Assembly: GCA_947499275.1 (NCBI GenBank)
Contig: CANMNM010000012.1
Span: 1-14,798, forward strand
Direction of reading: 5' to 3'
DNA from: Actinomycetota bacterium
GTDB lineage: Bacteria > Actinomycetota > Actinomycetes > S36-B12
DNA: 14,798 nucleotides
Shown here: in pieces, positions 1-7,376 of the stretch
How the letters are laid out: the number at the start of each line of letters is the position of its first letter
How positions within the stretch are numbered: position 1 is the stretch's first letter
The notes under the pieces: generated by a model
The model's database searches: none
The model's input: only the letters and a program-made list of their open reading frames with translations
Told to the model about the DNA's origin: nothing
Position numbers and translations under genes: made by a program

Positions 1-305
1 GGTGGCAATGCCGAATCCAGCTCGATTCGTAGCCGGTCGGGGTCACAGAGCTGGGTAACCCCGATTTCAACATATTCTGCTTCACTCGCCACCCCGGTTG
101 GGGCCGAATTGGAGTAAGAAATTTTCGGGTGGGGCGAGAACCCGGCGCTGTAGGCCATGGGAACACCCGCCCGCCGAAGGGCTCGCTCAAGTGCGCGCTG
201 GAAATCCCGGTGACTGGAGAACCTGAGTCGACCACGTTTGGCATAGCGCAGTCGCAGTTTCTGAATTGTCGGCGCTAGATCACGCTCCGGGGGTTTATTT
301 GCCAC
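1..305 (-). CDS. DUF2344 / TIGR03936-type radical SAM-linked protein, 3' part missing at window edge
   Basis: The first 101 codons of a minus-strand gene are present and the rest lies beyond the left edge. After a short leader the frame reads IQKLRLRYAKRGRLRFSSH, then an arginine-rich helix (RDFQRALERALRRAG) and GFSPHPKISY. These are hallmarks, from memory of the family, of the DUF2344/TIGR03936 proteins that accompany or are fused to TIGR03960 radical SAM enzymes. The GTG start at 305-303 lies 6 bases after the TAA of the radical SAM gene, so the two are almost certainly co-transcribed. No strong ribosome binding site is visible, which fits translational coupling. The biochemical role of the family is not established. 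The arginine-rich N-terminus could contact RNA, but that is inference. Confidence 0.85.
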   Translation of the reverse strand, partial: MANKPPERDLAPTIQKLRLRYAKRGRLRFSSHRDFQRALERALRRAGVPMAYSAGFSPHPKISYSNSAPTGVASEAEYVEIGVTQLCDPDRLRIELDSALP

Positions 306-311
306 GGGAGA

Positions 312-2327
312 TTAGTTTCCGCACAGACCCTGAATGAGTACGGCTGAGACCCGAGGGCTCGGCATGGGTAAATCGACCATACCGGTGGGACCAACCTGAA
401 TTTCGGTATTCATTTGGTCACACACCCCGCAGTCAAAGCATGGAGTCCACCGGCAGTCGTCAACGGCAACCTCTGAGAGTGCGTCTTGCCAGTCCTCCCA
501 CAACCACTCCGAGTCCAGCCCGGAGTCCAGGTGATCCCACGGCAGCACTTCTGTGTATTCGCGCTCGCGAGTCGTGTACCAATCAACATCAACACCGGTA
601 TTTTCCAATGCGTAGTTTGCTGACTCCATCCAACGATCAAATGAAAAGTGCTCGCTCCAGCCGTCAAAGCGGGCACCGTTTTTCCATGCCGTTTCAATGA
701 CATTGCCAACTCGGCGGTCACCGCGAGAAAGGATTCCTTCGATGATTCCCGGTTTGCCGTCGTGATAGCGCAGACCGATTGCCTTACCAAATTCTTTGTC
801 ATTTCTAATTGCTTCTTTGAGTTTGTGCAGTCGGGCATCGGTTGATTCATGGTCGAGTTGCGCCGCCCACTGGAACGGGGTGTGTGGCTTGGGGACAAAT
901 CCACCAATTGACACCGTGCACTTGATATCGCGGCGACCACTGGCTTCACGCCCGGCACGAATTACTTCCCGAGCCATCGTGGCGATCTGCAAAACATCTT
1001 CGTCGGTTTCAGTGGGAAGCCCACACATAAAATACAATTTCACATTGCGCCAACCAGCGCCATAAGCCGTGGTCACCGTCCGGATCAAATCTTCTTCACT
1101 CACGAGTTTGTTGATCACTCGACGAATCCGTTCGCTTCCACCTTCGGGAGCGAACGTCAATCCACTTCGACGACCATTTCGTGAGAGTTCATTGGCTAAA
1201 TCAACATTGAATGCGTCAACGCGCGTACTGGGAAGGGAAAGCGACGTCTGCGTTTTTTCGTATCGGTCTGCCAGGTTTCGCGCCAAGTCACCGATTTCCG
1301 AATGATCCGCGCTAGAGAGCGAGAGCAAACCAACTTCTTCAAAGCCAGTTTTTGCTAATCCGTTCTCAACCATGGCTGCAATGCTGGTGATACTGCGCTC
1401 GCGAACGGGCCTCGTAATCATTCCGGCTTGGCAAAAGCGGCAACCGCGGGTGCAACCCCGGAAGATTTCAACGCTCATCCGTTCGTGAACAGTTTCAGCA
1501 AGTGGAACTAGCGGTGCTTTGGGAAAAGGCCAAGCATCCAAATCCATCAGGGTAAATTTGGTAACCCGCGACGGTACATCGGGTCTATTGGGCACAACCC
1601 GCTTAATTCGACCATCAGGTAAATACTCAACATCATAAAAACGCGGGATGTACACACAACCACTTTTAGCAAGTTCCAACAGCACGCCTTCACGGCCACC
1701 CGGACGACCAGCTTCAATCCAAACTTTCACAATATTTGAGATCAACAGAACTGCTTCTTCACCATCGCCTAAAACTGCAGCGTCAATGAATTGTGCAATC
1801 GGTTCAGGATTAAAAGCCGCGTGTCCACCCGCAACCACAATCGGGTGATCGTCACGGTCAATCGCGTGCAATGGGATGTTGGCCAAACTTAAAGCGGTCA
1901 ACATATTCGTGTATCCAAGTTCAGTGCTGAACGAAAGTCCGAGTAGGTCGAAGTCAGCAACACTGCGATGCGCATCGACGGTAAATGCAGGGACATTGTT
2001 TTCCCGCATTAAAGCTTCGAGATCGGGCCAGACCGCGTAGGTTCGCTCGGCGAGAACATCGGGTTGCTCATTAAGTACTTCATAGAGAATCTGTACGCCC
2101 TGATTGGGTGCGCCGACTTCGTAGGCGTCGGGATACATCAATGCCCAATGAACCACCACGTCATCCCACGGCTTGGTTACCGCGTTGAGTTCGCCACCAA
2201 CGTATTGAATCGGCTTGGCGATCAAGGGCAAAAGTGCCTCTAGTTCCGGGAAAACACTCTGTCCACGTTGACGGAGGCTGGGTTGACGGACCGTGCGTGC
2301 ACCGGCTTCAATAGTTGAGGAAGTCAT
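312..2327 (-). CDS. TIGR03960-family B12-binding-like radical SAM protein
   Basis: A 671-residue protein. An N-terminal Rossmann-like, cobalamin-binding-type domain covers about residues 25-220 (KPIQYVGGELN, FSTELGYTN, VAGGHAAFNPEP). It is followed by the radical SAM core with the CxxxCxxC iron-sulfur motif CTRGCRFC (Cys292, 296, 299). Near the C-terminus is a second cysteine cluster, CRWTPCFDCGVC (Cys625, 630, 633, 636). This layout is that of the uncharacterised TIGR03960 family; the substrate is unknown. I chose the ATG at 2327, because the longer frame from 2420 would run 61 bases into rodA and add a tail with no family resemblance before MTSSTIEAG. No Shine-Dalgarno sequence precedes 2327, but TAACCT lies 7 bases upstream, so it may also be made from its own leaderless transcript. 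The gene follows rodA by 32 bases and precedes its DUF2344 partner. Confidence 0.93.
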   Translation of the reverse strand: MTSSTIEAGARTVRQPSLRQRGQSVFPELEALLPLIAKPIQYVGGELNAVTKPWDDVVVHWALMYPDAYEVGAPNQGVQILYEVLNEQPDVLAERTYAVWPDLEALMRENNVPAFTVDAHRSVADFDLLGLSFSTELGYTNMLTALSLANIPLHAIDRDDHPIVVAGGHAAFNPEPIAQFIDAAVLGDGEEAVLLISNIVKVWIEAGRPGGREGVLLELAKSGCVYIPRFYDVEYLPDGRIKRVVPNRPDVPSRVTKFTLMDLDAWPFPKAPLVPLAETVHERMSVEIFRGCTRGCRFCQAGMITRPVRERSITSIAAMVENGLAKTGFEEVGLLSLSSADHSEIGDLARNLADRYEKTQTSLSLPSTRVDAFNVDLANELSRNGRRSGLTFAPEGGSERIRRVINKLVSEEDLIRTVTTAYGAGWRNVKLYFMCGLPTETDEDVLQIATMAREVIRAGREASGRRDIKCTVSIGGFVPKPHTPFQWAAQLDHESTDARLHKLKEAIRNDKEFGKAIGLRYHDGKPGIIEGILSRGDRRVGNVIETAWKNGARFDGWSEHFSFDRWMESANYALENTGVDVDWYTTREREYTEVLPWDHLDSGLDSEWLWEDWQDALSEVAVDDCRWTPCFDCGVCDQMNTEIQVGPTGMVDLPMPSPRVSAVLIQGLCGN

Positions 2328-2334
2328 AGAGGAA

Positions 2335-2340
2335 AGGTTA
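2335..2340 (-). promoter_or_regulatory. possible leaderless -10 hexamer (TAACCT) of the radical SAM gene
   Basis: On the minus strand TAACCT fits the actinobacterial TAnnnT -10 pattern. It ends 7 bases before the ATG at 2327, so a transcript would begin at or next to the start codon. There is no purine-rich ribosome binding site upstream of that ATG. No convincing -35 is seen; the best spaced candidate, TTAGCG, matches poorly. Such hexamers are common by chance, so this is suggestive only. Confidence 0.3.
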
Positions 2341-2359
2341 CCCAATTTCGGGCAAAGCG

Positions 2360-3562
2360 CTAAATTGCCGCTCGAACTTCGTGTAAACGCACGGTTTGAA
2401 GCAAACCGATTGCAATCCAAACCGACATCATGGACGTCCCTCCAGCCGATATGAGCGGCAAAGGAATCCCCGTGATCGGCATGATCCCCAAAGTCATCCC
2501 GATATTTTCAAATGTTTGAAATGCCAGCCATGCGAGCACCCCGGTTGCCACTAGGCGGCCATATTGGTCGTCGGCCTTCCATGCAATCATCGCGGCTCGC
2601 CACAGGAGCACCCCCAGCAAAAGGATTAACACAAGTGAGCCAAGGAAACCGAGTTCCTCACCACTCACGGTGAAAATGAAGTCGCTCTCATTGACGGGAA
2701 CGAATTTTCCCTGGGTCTGAGGACCTTCAAATAGGCCCGTTCCAAACCACCCACCCCCGCCGATGGCGATGCGGGCTTGGTTCGCGTTGTATGCGGATGC
2801 ACCCATATCTTGTTCGGGGGAAATAAATGAAGTCAGCCGCGCAACTTGGTATTCCTTGAGCAGACCCAACTGAATGGCCAGCAAGATCGACAGGATCGAT
2901 CCCCCGATCAAAGCAACTAGCCAGCGCGACCGCACTCCCGCCACAGCGATTACGGAAATGGCCACCGTTCCCAAGACCAGCACTGTTCCCGTGTCATTTT
3001 GAACCAAAATCACACAAATCGGTAACGCTGCCGCACCCAATGCCATTAAGAAATCTCGGCCAGAGGGCTCATCCTCAATATCCTGAGGCTCAGAAAGTAG
3101 CGCTGCCATCATTAAAATAATGGCGATCTTCATAAACTCGGAAGGCTGAAGCGTTAAGCCACCGGGGAGGTCAATCCAGGCGCGCGCGCCAGCAACTGTA
3201 ACTCCGATGCCGGGGACAAATGGCAATAGAAGCAGGAAGAACGAGACCCCATAAATGATCGGAGTATATGCACGAAGCCACCGATAATTTAGTCGCGAAG
3301 CCACATATCCCAAAGCAATTGCGACCACAACGTTTATCAGATGACGCTTGAGATAGGAATGCGGATCCGTCTCTGAAGCGAGATCAGCTCGACTGGCCGA
3401 CCAGATCAGCAATGAGCCCAAAATAGTCAGGGCTAAACCTGAAACTAACAGGATCCAGTCCAGGTCACGCCAATAGCCTTGACCTCTGTTTCCTCTCGAC
3501 GAACCCGAACCCGCACCCACTAATGAATTGTCGGATCGATCCCTCACTGAAAACTTGGCCAC
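2360..3562 (-). CDS. rodA: RodA, SEDS-family peptidoglycan glycosyltransferase of the elongasome
   Basis: A 400-residue polytopic membrane protein of the FtsW/RodA/SpoVE (SEDS) family, which polymerises lipid II into glycan strands together with a class B PBP. Visible family signatures are GARAWI (125-130), QPSEFMK (139-145), the extracellular NESDFIFTVSGEELG (291-305) with the catalytic-type Asp294, and the C-terminal GIPLPLISAGGTS (365-377). About ten hydrophobic segments follow a glycine- and serine-rich cytoplasmic N-terminus of about 35 residues. Pairing with the PBP2 gene directly upstream supports RodA rather than FtsW. The start is GTG at 3562-3560; it overlaps the mrdA stop by one base (TAGTG), which implies coupled translation. 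The stop is TAG. Confidence 0.96.
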   Translation of the reverse strand: MAKFSVRDRSDNSLVGAGSGSSRGNRGQGYWRDLDWILLVSGLALTILGSLLIWSASRADLASETDPHSYLKRHLINVVVAIALGYVASRLNYRWLRAYTPIIYGVSFFLLLLPFVPGIGVTVAGARAWIDLPGGLTLQPSEFMKIAIILMMAALLSEPQDIEDEPSGRDFLMALGAAALPICVILVQNDTGTVLVLGTVAISVIAVAGVRSRWLVALIGGSILSILLAIQLGLLKEYQVARLTSFISPEQDMGASAYNANQARIAIGGGGWFGTGLFEGPQTQGKFVPVNESDFIFTVSGEELGFLGSLVLILLLGVLLWRAAMIAWKADDQYGRLVATGVLAWLAFQTFENIGMTLGIMPITGIPLPLISAGGTSMMSVWIAIGLLQTVRLHEVRAAI

Positions 3563-5706
3563 TAATTTGACCCTGCCGCAGTAACCATGCCCGACATTTT
3601 GCCCTTTGGCGTCACAGGCGTTCCATCAGGTCGAATAACGGGGAGCTCTTTCGAAGGTGCTCCGCCAATGAGAACACTTTTATTCGGATTGACCGAAGTT
3701 CCATCGACCCCAAAGAGTGCTTCGTAGATTTTCCGAACACTGGGCCCGCTCGTCTTCGAGCCGGTTCCACCTTGAGTAACCATCATGACTATCGCGTAAC
3801 GCGGCTTATTGGCAGGAGCATAGGAGGCAAACCAAGAAGTTGAGACTTTGTCCCCTGTGACCTGAGCCGATCCGGTCTTTGATGCAACAGGGATTTGATT
3901 CAACGGGAAGCCAATGAATGGTGTTTCACCGGATCCATCTGTTGTCACACCGGGCAGCGATTTTTGTAGAAAATTTATTGTTGACTTCGGAAGTTCCAAT
4001 TTTGACTTAACGGTTGGAGCAACTCGCTCAATAACTTTTCCGTCTGCACCAATGATCGCCTTGACCAGCTTCGGCTCGTAGACCGTCCCACCATTCGCTA
4101 TTGCGGCATAGGCCATCGCCATCTGTAATGGGGTGACCGTGGTGTCACCCTGTCCAATGGCTGCGTTGAGGGCGTCACCTTCACGCCAACGAAAACCGTC
4201 GGCGCAGTTCTCGCGATCAAGTGCCGTGTAGTAGTCCGCCAACTTTGGGTCGGTCTTGCGCGTCTCTGGGTACCCGGTGATCGCATTTGCACACCACGTG
4301 TCTCGTTTTGCTTCCCAGTTTTGAACTTTGAAAGCACGGCCGGCAACCCTTCCGGCTGAATCACCGGGGAGATCAATTCCGGTTGGTGAACCGAAACCAA
4401 ACATGGATGCGGTATCAGCTATCGGATCGGCCGAATCACGGGTTGCATCATTGCCACCGGCGGCCTCCCACATTTGATCCGCCAATCCATAAAACACTGT
4501 ATTGCAGGAGACTTCTAATGCTTTAGCAAGGGAAATTCGACCGTAAGCGGCGGACTCATAGTTCCTAAAAGTTTGAGTACCCAATGTTAATTTCTTTGGG
4601 CATTGATAATCGGAATACAACGAGTAACCCTCCTTGCCCGCAGCAGCAGTGCTGACGACTTTATACGTCGAGCCTGGCGCAAATAGTCCTTGTGTGGCGT
4701 TGGAGGAAAGTGAGTCACTTTTAACCAGTGACTTGTATTGCTTTTGACTCACGCCATCCACCCAGATCCCCGGGTCGTAGGTGGGATAACTGGCCATAGC
4801 AAGAACTTGACCGTTGCGCACGTCAACCACAACTGCCGCGCCCGAGTCCCCCGGGTAACCCTGTCCTTGAGCCCGTTGAACTGCCGCAACCAGCTGCTCC
4901 TCAACGACCGATTGCAACTTTGCGTCGATGGTAGACACCAGGTAGTCGCCTGAAACGGCTGGTTTCTGGTCAATGGTGGCGGTCACTTGACCCAAAGTGT
5001 CAACTTCGAGAGTGGTGACACTTGGCTTGCCACGCAATTGCGTGTCGTAATAACTCTCGAGCCCCGATCGACCGATCGTGTCTGTACGCCGAAGTCGGTC
5101 ATAAGCATCTGATTGACCCTGCTCGGCGATCTGTTCCTCGGTCACCGGCCCCAGATAACCCAAAATATGGGCTGCATTTACCTCGAATGGGCCGCCGTAT
5201 TCTCGGACCGCTGTCAGTTTTGCCGTGACACCCGCAAACTCGGATCGTTTCTCCATGATTGTTAATGCGGTTTGCGGATCAACATCAGATGCGACCGGTA
5301 CTGCTTGATAGGTTGAACCATTCCAACAAATGGGTGGCTTTGGCGCACCCTCGGTGCCACATGGCAGTAACCGCTCCGAAATTGATTCCGAGGTAGTTCC
5401 CAAAATTTCAGCCAGGCGCGTGATTACCTCGTTACCTTTTTTTTCACTCTCTTGATTTAATTCCTGACGATTTATTGTGACAACAATTGAGGTTCGGTTG
5501 GACACGAGTGGTCGCCCTGCTTGGTCCAGAATTAAACCTCGAACGGCCGGTTCAACAACCTCGCGAACCGCATTATTTGCCGCCGCCGCGCGGTATTCAT
5601 CTCCTTCCATAACCTGTAAATAAAACAGGCGCAAAATCAGGGTCGCGAAGAGAGAGAAGATCAGGATGCCCAGAACGATCAGTCGCAGATTAGATCTTTC
5701 GCTCAC
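3562..5706 (-). CDS. mrdA: penicillin-binding protein 2, class B transpeptidase of the elongasome
   Basis: A 714-residue class B PBP that cross-links peptidoglycan with RodA. One membrane anchor (about 8-30) is followed by the PBP dimerisation domain (about 50-250) and the transpeptidase domain (about 285-660). The active-site motifs are intact: STYK with Ser346 and Lys349, SCN at 400-402, and KTG at 610-612. A hydrophilic tail of about 50 residues follows. Six cysteines (116, 127, 369, 401, 472, 501), all predicted outside the membrane, could form disulfides. The GTG start at 5706 has a good ribosome binding site, GGAAAGGAG, seven bases upstream. The gene is separated from mreD by 198 bases, unlike the tight packing elsewhere in the operon, and overlaps rodA by one base. 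In actinobacterial annotation it may be called pbp2 or pbpA. Confidence 0.95.
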   Translation of the reverse strand: MSERSNLRLIVLGILIFSLFATLILRLFYLQVMEGDEYRAAAANNAVREVVEPAVRGLILDQAGRPLVSNRTSIVVTINRQELNQESEKKGNEVITRLAEILGTTSESISERLLPCGTEGAPKPPICWNGSTYQAVPVASDVDPQTALTIMEKRSEFAGVTAKLTAVREYGGPFEVNAAHILGYLGPVTEEQIAEQGQSDAYDRLRRTDTIGRSGLESYYDTQLRGKPSVTTLEVDTLGQVTATIDQKPAVSGDYLVSTIDAKLQSVVEEQLVAAVQRAQGQGYPGDSGAAVVVDVRNGQVLAMASYPTYDPGIWVDGVSQKQYKSLVKSDSLSSNATQGLFAPGSTYKVVSTAAAGKEGYSLYSDYQCPKKLTLGTQTFRNYESAAYGRISLAKALEVSCNTVFYGLADQMWEAAGGNDATRDSADPIADTASMFGFGSPTGIDLPGDSAGRVAGRAFKVQNWEAKRDTWCANAITGYPETRKTDPKLADYYTALDRENCADGFRWREGDALNAAIGQGDTTVTPLQMAMAYAAIANGGTVYEPKLVKAIIGADGKVIERVAPTVKSKLELPKSTINFLQKSLPGVTTDGSGETPFIGFPLNQIPVASKTGSAQVTGDKVSTSWFASYAPANKPRYAIVMMVTQGGTGSKTSGPSVRKIYEALFGVDGTSVNPNKSVLIGGAPSKELPVIRPDGTPVTPKGKMSGMVTAAGSN

Positions 5707-5816
5707 GCGCGCTCCTTTCCCTGACCCCGGCTCACCACAGTGTCCACAGGGTCCACAGTGTCCACTGGGTCCACAGTGTCCATGACGACCACACCATTAT
5801 GCGTTGGGCGGGACAT
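5703..5816 (-). CDS. possible small leader ORF overlapping the mrdA start, with D-T/P-V repeats
   Basis: A 37-codon frame begins at the ATG at 5816. Its middle reads MDTVDPVDTVDPVDTV, because the 9-base DNA repeat is in frame. It ends in a TGA that overlaps the mrdA GTG start (GTGA), the classic layout for translational coupling. An internal ATG at 5783 would give 26 residues. Neither ATG has a clear ribosome binding site, though a CATAAT -10-like hexamer would place a transcript start about 6 bases before the 5783 ATG. The repeat alone can keep a frame open, so this may be chance. I do not recognise the peptide and assign no function. Confidence 0.25.
   Translation of the reverse strand: MSRPTHNGVVVMDTVDPVDTVDPVDTVVSRGQGKERA
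5712..5720 (-). promoter_or_regulatory. ribosome binding site of mrdA
   Basis: GGAAAGGAG on the minus strand lies 5 bases before the GTG start of mrdA and fixes that start. It sits inside the small open frame that overlaps the mrdA start. Confidence 0.65.
5734..5782. repeat. tandem 9-base repeat (TCCACAGTG / TCCACAGGG) in the mreD-mrdA gap
   Basis: Plus-strand units in order are aCCACAGTG, TCCACAGGG, TCCACAGTG, TCCACTGGG, TCCACAGTG and a degenerate TCCAtgacg. GTG and GGG endings alternate, giving an 18-base higher-order period. Read one phase over, the units are GTGTCCACA, GGGTCCACA, GTGTCCACT, GGGTCCACA and GTGTCCATG, which resemble the actinobacterial DnaA-box consensus TTGTCCACA in 6 to 8 of 9 positions. 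The array could be a slippage-prone minisatellite, a protein-binding array, or simply a repeat within a small reading frame. Confidence 0.85.
5796..5801 (-). promoter_or_regulatory. possible -10 hexamer (CATAAT) in the mreD-mrdA gap
   Basis: CATAAT on the minus strand matches the TATAAT consensus in five of six positions. It lies upstream of the tandem repeat and could drive an mrdA-rodA sub-transcript starting near 5789. No good -35 is seen at the right distance. The unusual width of this intergenic gap is the main reason to suspect a promoter. Confidence 0.25.
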
Positions 5817-5904
5817 AACGGCTCGAAGGCGCCCTGCAAGTTCACTCGATGTGGCTACTTTGCCCCATCAGATGTACGACGCCCTGCACCTGCCGGGGGT
5901 TCCC

Positions 5905-6417
5905 CTATGAAAGGGATAAATCTGGCAAGAATGGACGGGCTAGTCGGGCAATCAGTGGGATGATCAAGGCAGAAAGCAAAACCCCATACAGCGCCGAGCT
6001 CAGGGTGATCCACGGCACTTCAGCCCAGTTAACTCGATCACCGCCCAAGGCTGTGTCCACAATGGCTGTTCCCAATGCGGCAGCCGAAGTGCTCAAAGCG
6101 GTAATCCCGATCATGATCGGCAGGGTTCGATCACGCGGGTCAATCCAGAAGCCAGCGACAAAACCAATGATGAGATAGATGATCGCGTTTACTCCAACAA
6201 TGGTGTCTGAAGATGGGGAAAGGTCAAGAAGCACTCCCGCCGCAAATCCACTGGTTGCCCCTTGAACCGGGCCCATGGCAAATGCAATGGCAACAACTGT
6301 GACAACGACAAGGTCTGGAGTAGCTCCCGGAATCCCAATGCGACTGAGGAGCGTCAATTCAATGAGAACGGCAATAAAGACACACGTCCCAATAAATAGC
6401 CCTTGCCGAATAATCAC
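5905..6417 (-). CDS. mreD: rod shape-determining membrane protein MreD
   Basis: A 170-residue, strongly hydrophobic protein of usual MreD length with about five or six membrane helices (for example 5-25, 37-64, 76-92, 99-120, 136-160). MreD is the integral-membrane partner of MreC and helps link cytoplasmic MreB filaments to RodA and PBP2. Identification rests on size, topology and position directly after mreC, since MreD has little conserved sequence; the pattern PDLVVVTVVAIAFAMGPVQGATSGFAAGVLLD is typical in style. The start is GTG at 6417, three bases after the mreC stop; the stop is TAG. Only a weak GGAAG precedes the start, so coupling to mreC translation is likely. Confidence 0.9.
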   Translation of the reverse strand: MIIRQGLFIGTCVFIAVLIELTLLSRIGIPGATPDLVVVTVVAIAFAMGPVQGATSGFAAGVLLDLSPSSDTIVGVNAIIYLIIGFVAGFWIDPRDRTLPIMIGITALSTSAAALGTAIVDTALGGDRVNWAEVPWITLSSALYGVLLSALIIPLIARLARPFLPDLSLS

Positions 6418-6420
6418 GGG

Positions 6421-7374
6421 CTAACTTCCGCTGGGAGCCGGGGTCGCTGCCGTCTCTTTTTCATTCGCTGGACTCGGGTCCGAGGTAGTTGATGGGGTCG
6501 GCGAAGGAGTGACAACGGGAGCGTTCGGCAGAACCGAGTCTCGCGGATCTTCCCGCGGCGGTTTCACAACAACCCCAACCACACTGAGTTGGGACATATT
6601 GGCATATGGCCTAACGGTTGCGATTCGAGCCAATTGACCGGCAGATCCGGTTACGTCAACAACTTCACCGATGGGCAACCCCGGTGCATACGGCCGCCCA
6701 TCTTTTGAACCAAATGTCACGACGGCATCACCGGGATTTACTTCACCCAACGGGTCAAGTAACTGAAATTCAAGTGAGTTTTGCCGACCGGTACCTGAGA
6801 CGATTCCGATTTCTTGTGAGCCTGCAACCCGACCACCGACTGAGGACACGGGGTCAACGATCAAGACCACCGTTGAGGTGCTGTTGTACACCTTCAGTAA
6901 CCGGCCCACCAAGCCATCACCGTTAATGACGGTCATGTCTGCTTCTAGCCCATCAAGGCTTCCGGCGTCAATAGTCACGGTCCAGGCAAAATCTTGACTT
7001 GGGCCAACCGCAATTACCTCCGCGGGAGTCACCAGATACCTGCCGACGCTGGCGACTCGTAGCAGCGCATCAAGTTGATCTGCGCGAGCAATATCGTTTT
7101 GCGAACTCACCAAGGCAGAACTTAATCTCTCGTTTTCAACGGTCAATTCGCGAATTTGCCCCGACTGATCGACCTGAGTGCCCCACCATTCACTCGCCCC
7201 CGTGAAGGGTGAAAAAATTAGGGCCGCTCCACTTTGGATTCCGCCGATAATTGAACTCACGGCTGATCGCGCACTCGAAAAGGGTCCGTCTCCACCCCGA
7301 AGGTCGAGAATCACAAAACTCAGTGATGCAACCACCAATACAGAAAGGATGATCCGCGTTCGGCGCGAAAACAC
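6421..7374 (-). CDS. mreC: rod shape-determining protein MreC
   Basis: A 317-residue bitopic protein. A short basic cytoplasmic tail (SRRTRI) is followed by one membrane helix (about 8-24), then a coiled coil (about 70-105, LTVENERLSSALVSSQNDIARADQL) and the paired beta-domain (about 115-270, with IDAGSLDGLEADMTVINGDGLVGR). The last 45 residues are a low-complexity Pro/Ser/Thr tail, common in actinobacterial extracytoplasmic proteins. MreC scaffolds the elongasome outside the membrane and contacts PBP2. The start is GTG at 7374, two bases after the mreB stop; the stop is TAG. Length is within the family range. Confidence 0.95.
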   Translation of the reverse strand: MFSRRTRIILSVLVVASLSFVILDLRGGDGPFSSARSAVSSIIGGIQSGAALIFSPFTGASEWWGTQVDQSGQIRELTVENERLSSALVSSQNDIARADQLDALLRVASVGRYLVTPAEVIAVGPSQDFAWTVTIDAGSLDGLEADMTVINGDGLVGRLLKVYNSTSTVVLIVDPVSSVGGRVAGSQEIGIVSGTGRQNSLEFQLLDPLGEVNPGDAVVTFGSKDGRPYAPGLPIGEVVDVTGSAGQLARIATVRPYANMSQLSVVGVVVKPPREDPRDSVLPNAPVVTPSPTPSTTSDPSPANEKETAATPAPSGS

Positions 7375-7376
7375 GG

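Noticed and set aside
2328..2420. Longer N-terminus for the radical SAM protein starting at the ATG at 2420
   Set aside because: It would overlap the rodA C-terminus by 61 bases, and the added residues show no resemblance to the family, whose conserved region begins shortly after the ATG at 2327.
5734..5784. CRISPR-like repeat or replication origin
   Set aside because: The units are contiguous 9-mers without spacers, so it is not CRISPR. There is no dnaA/dnaN context or AT-rich unwinding region, so an origin is not supported.
5849..6178. Plus-strand frame opposite mreD
   Set aside because: It is antisense to the mreD membrane helices, lacks a ribosome binding site and resembles no known protein.
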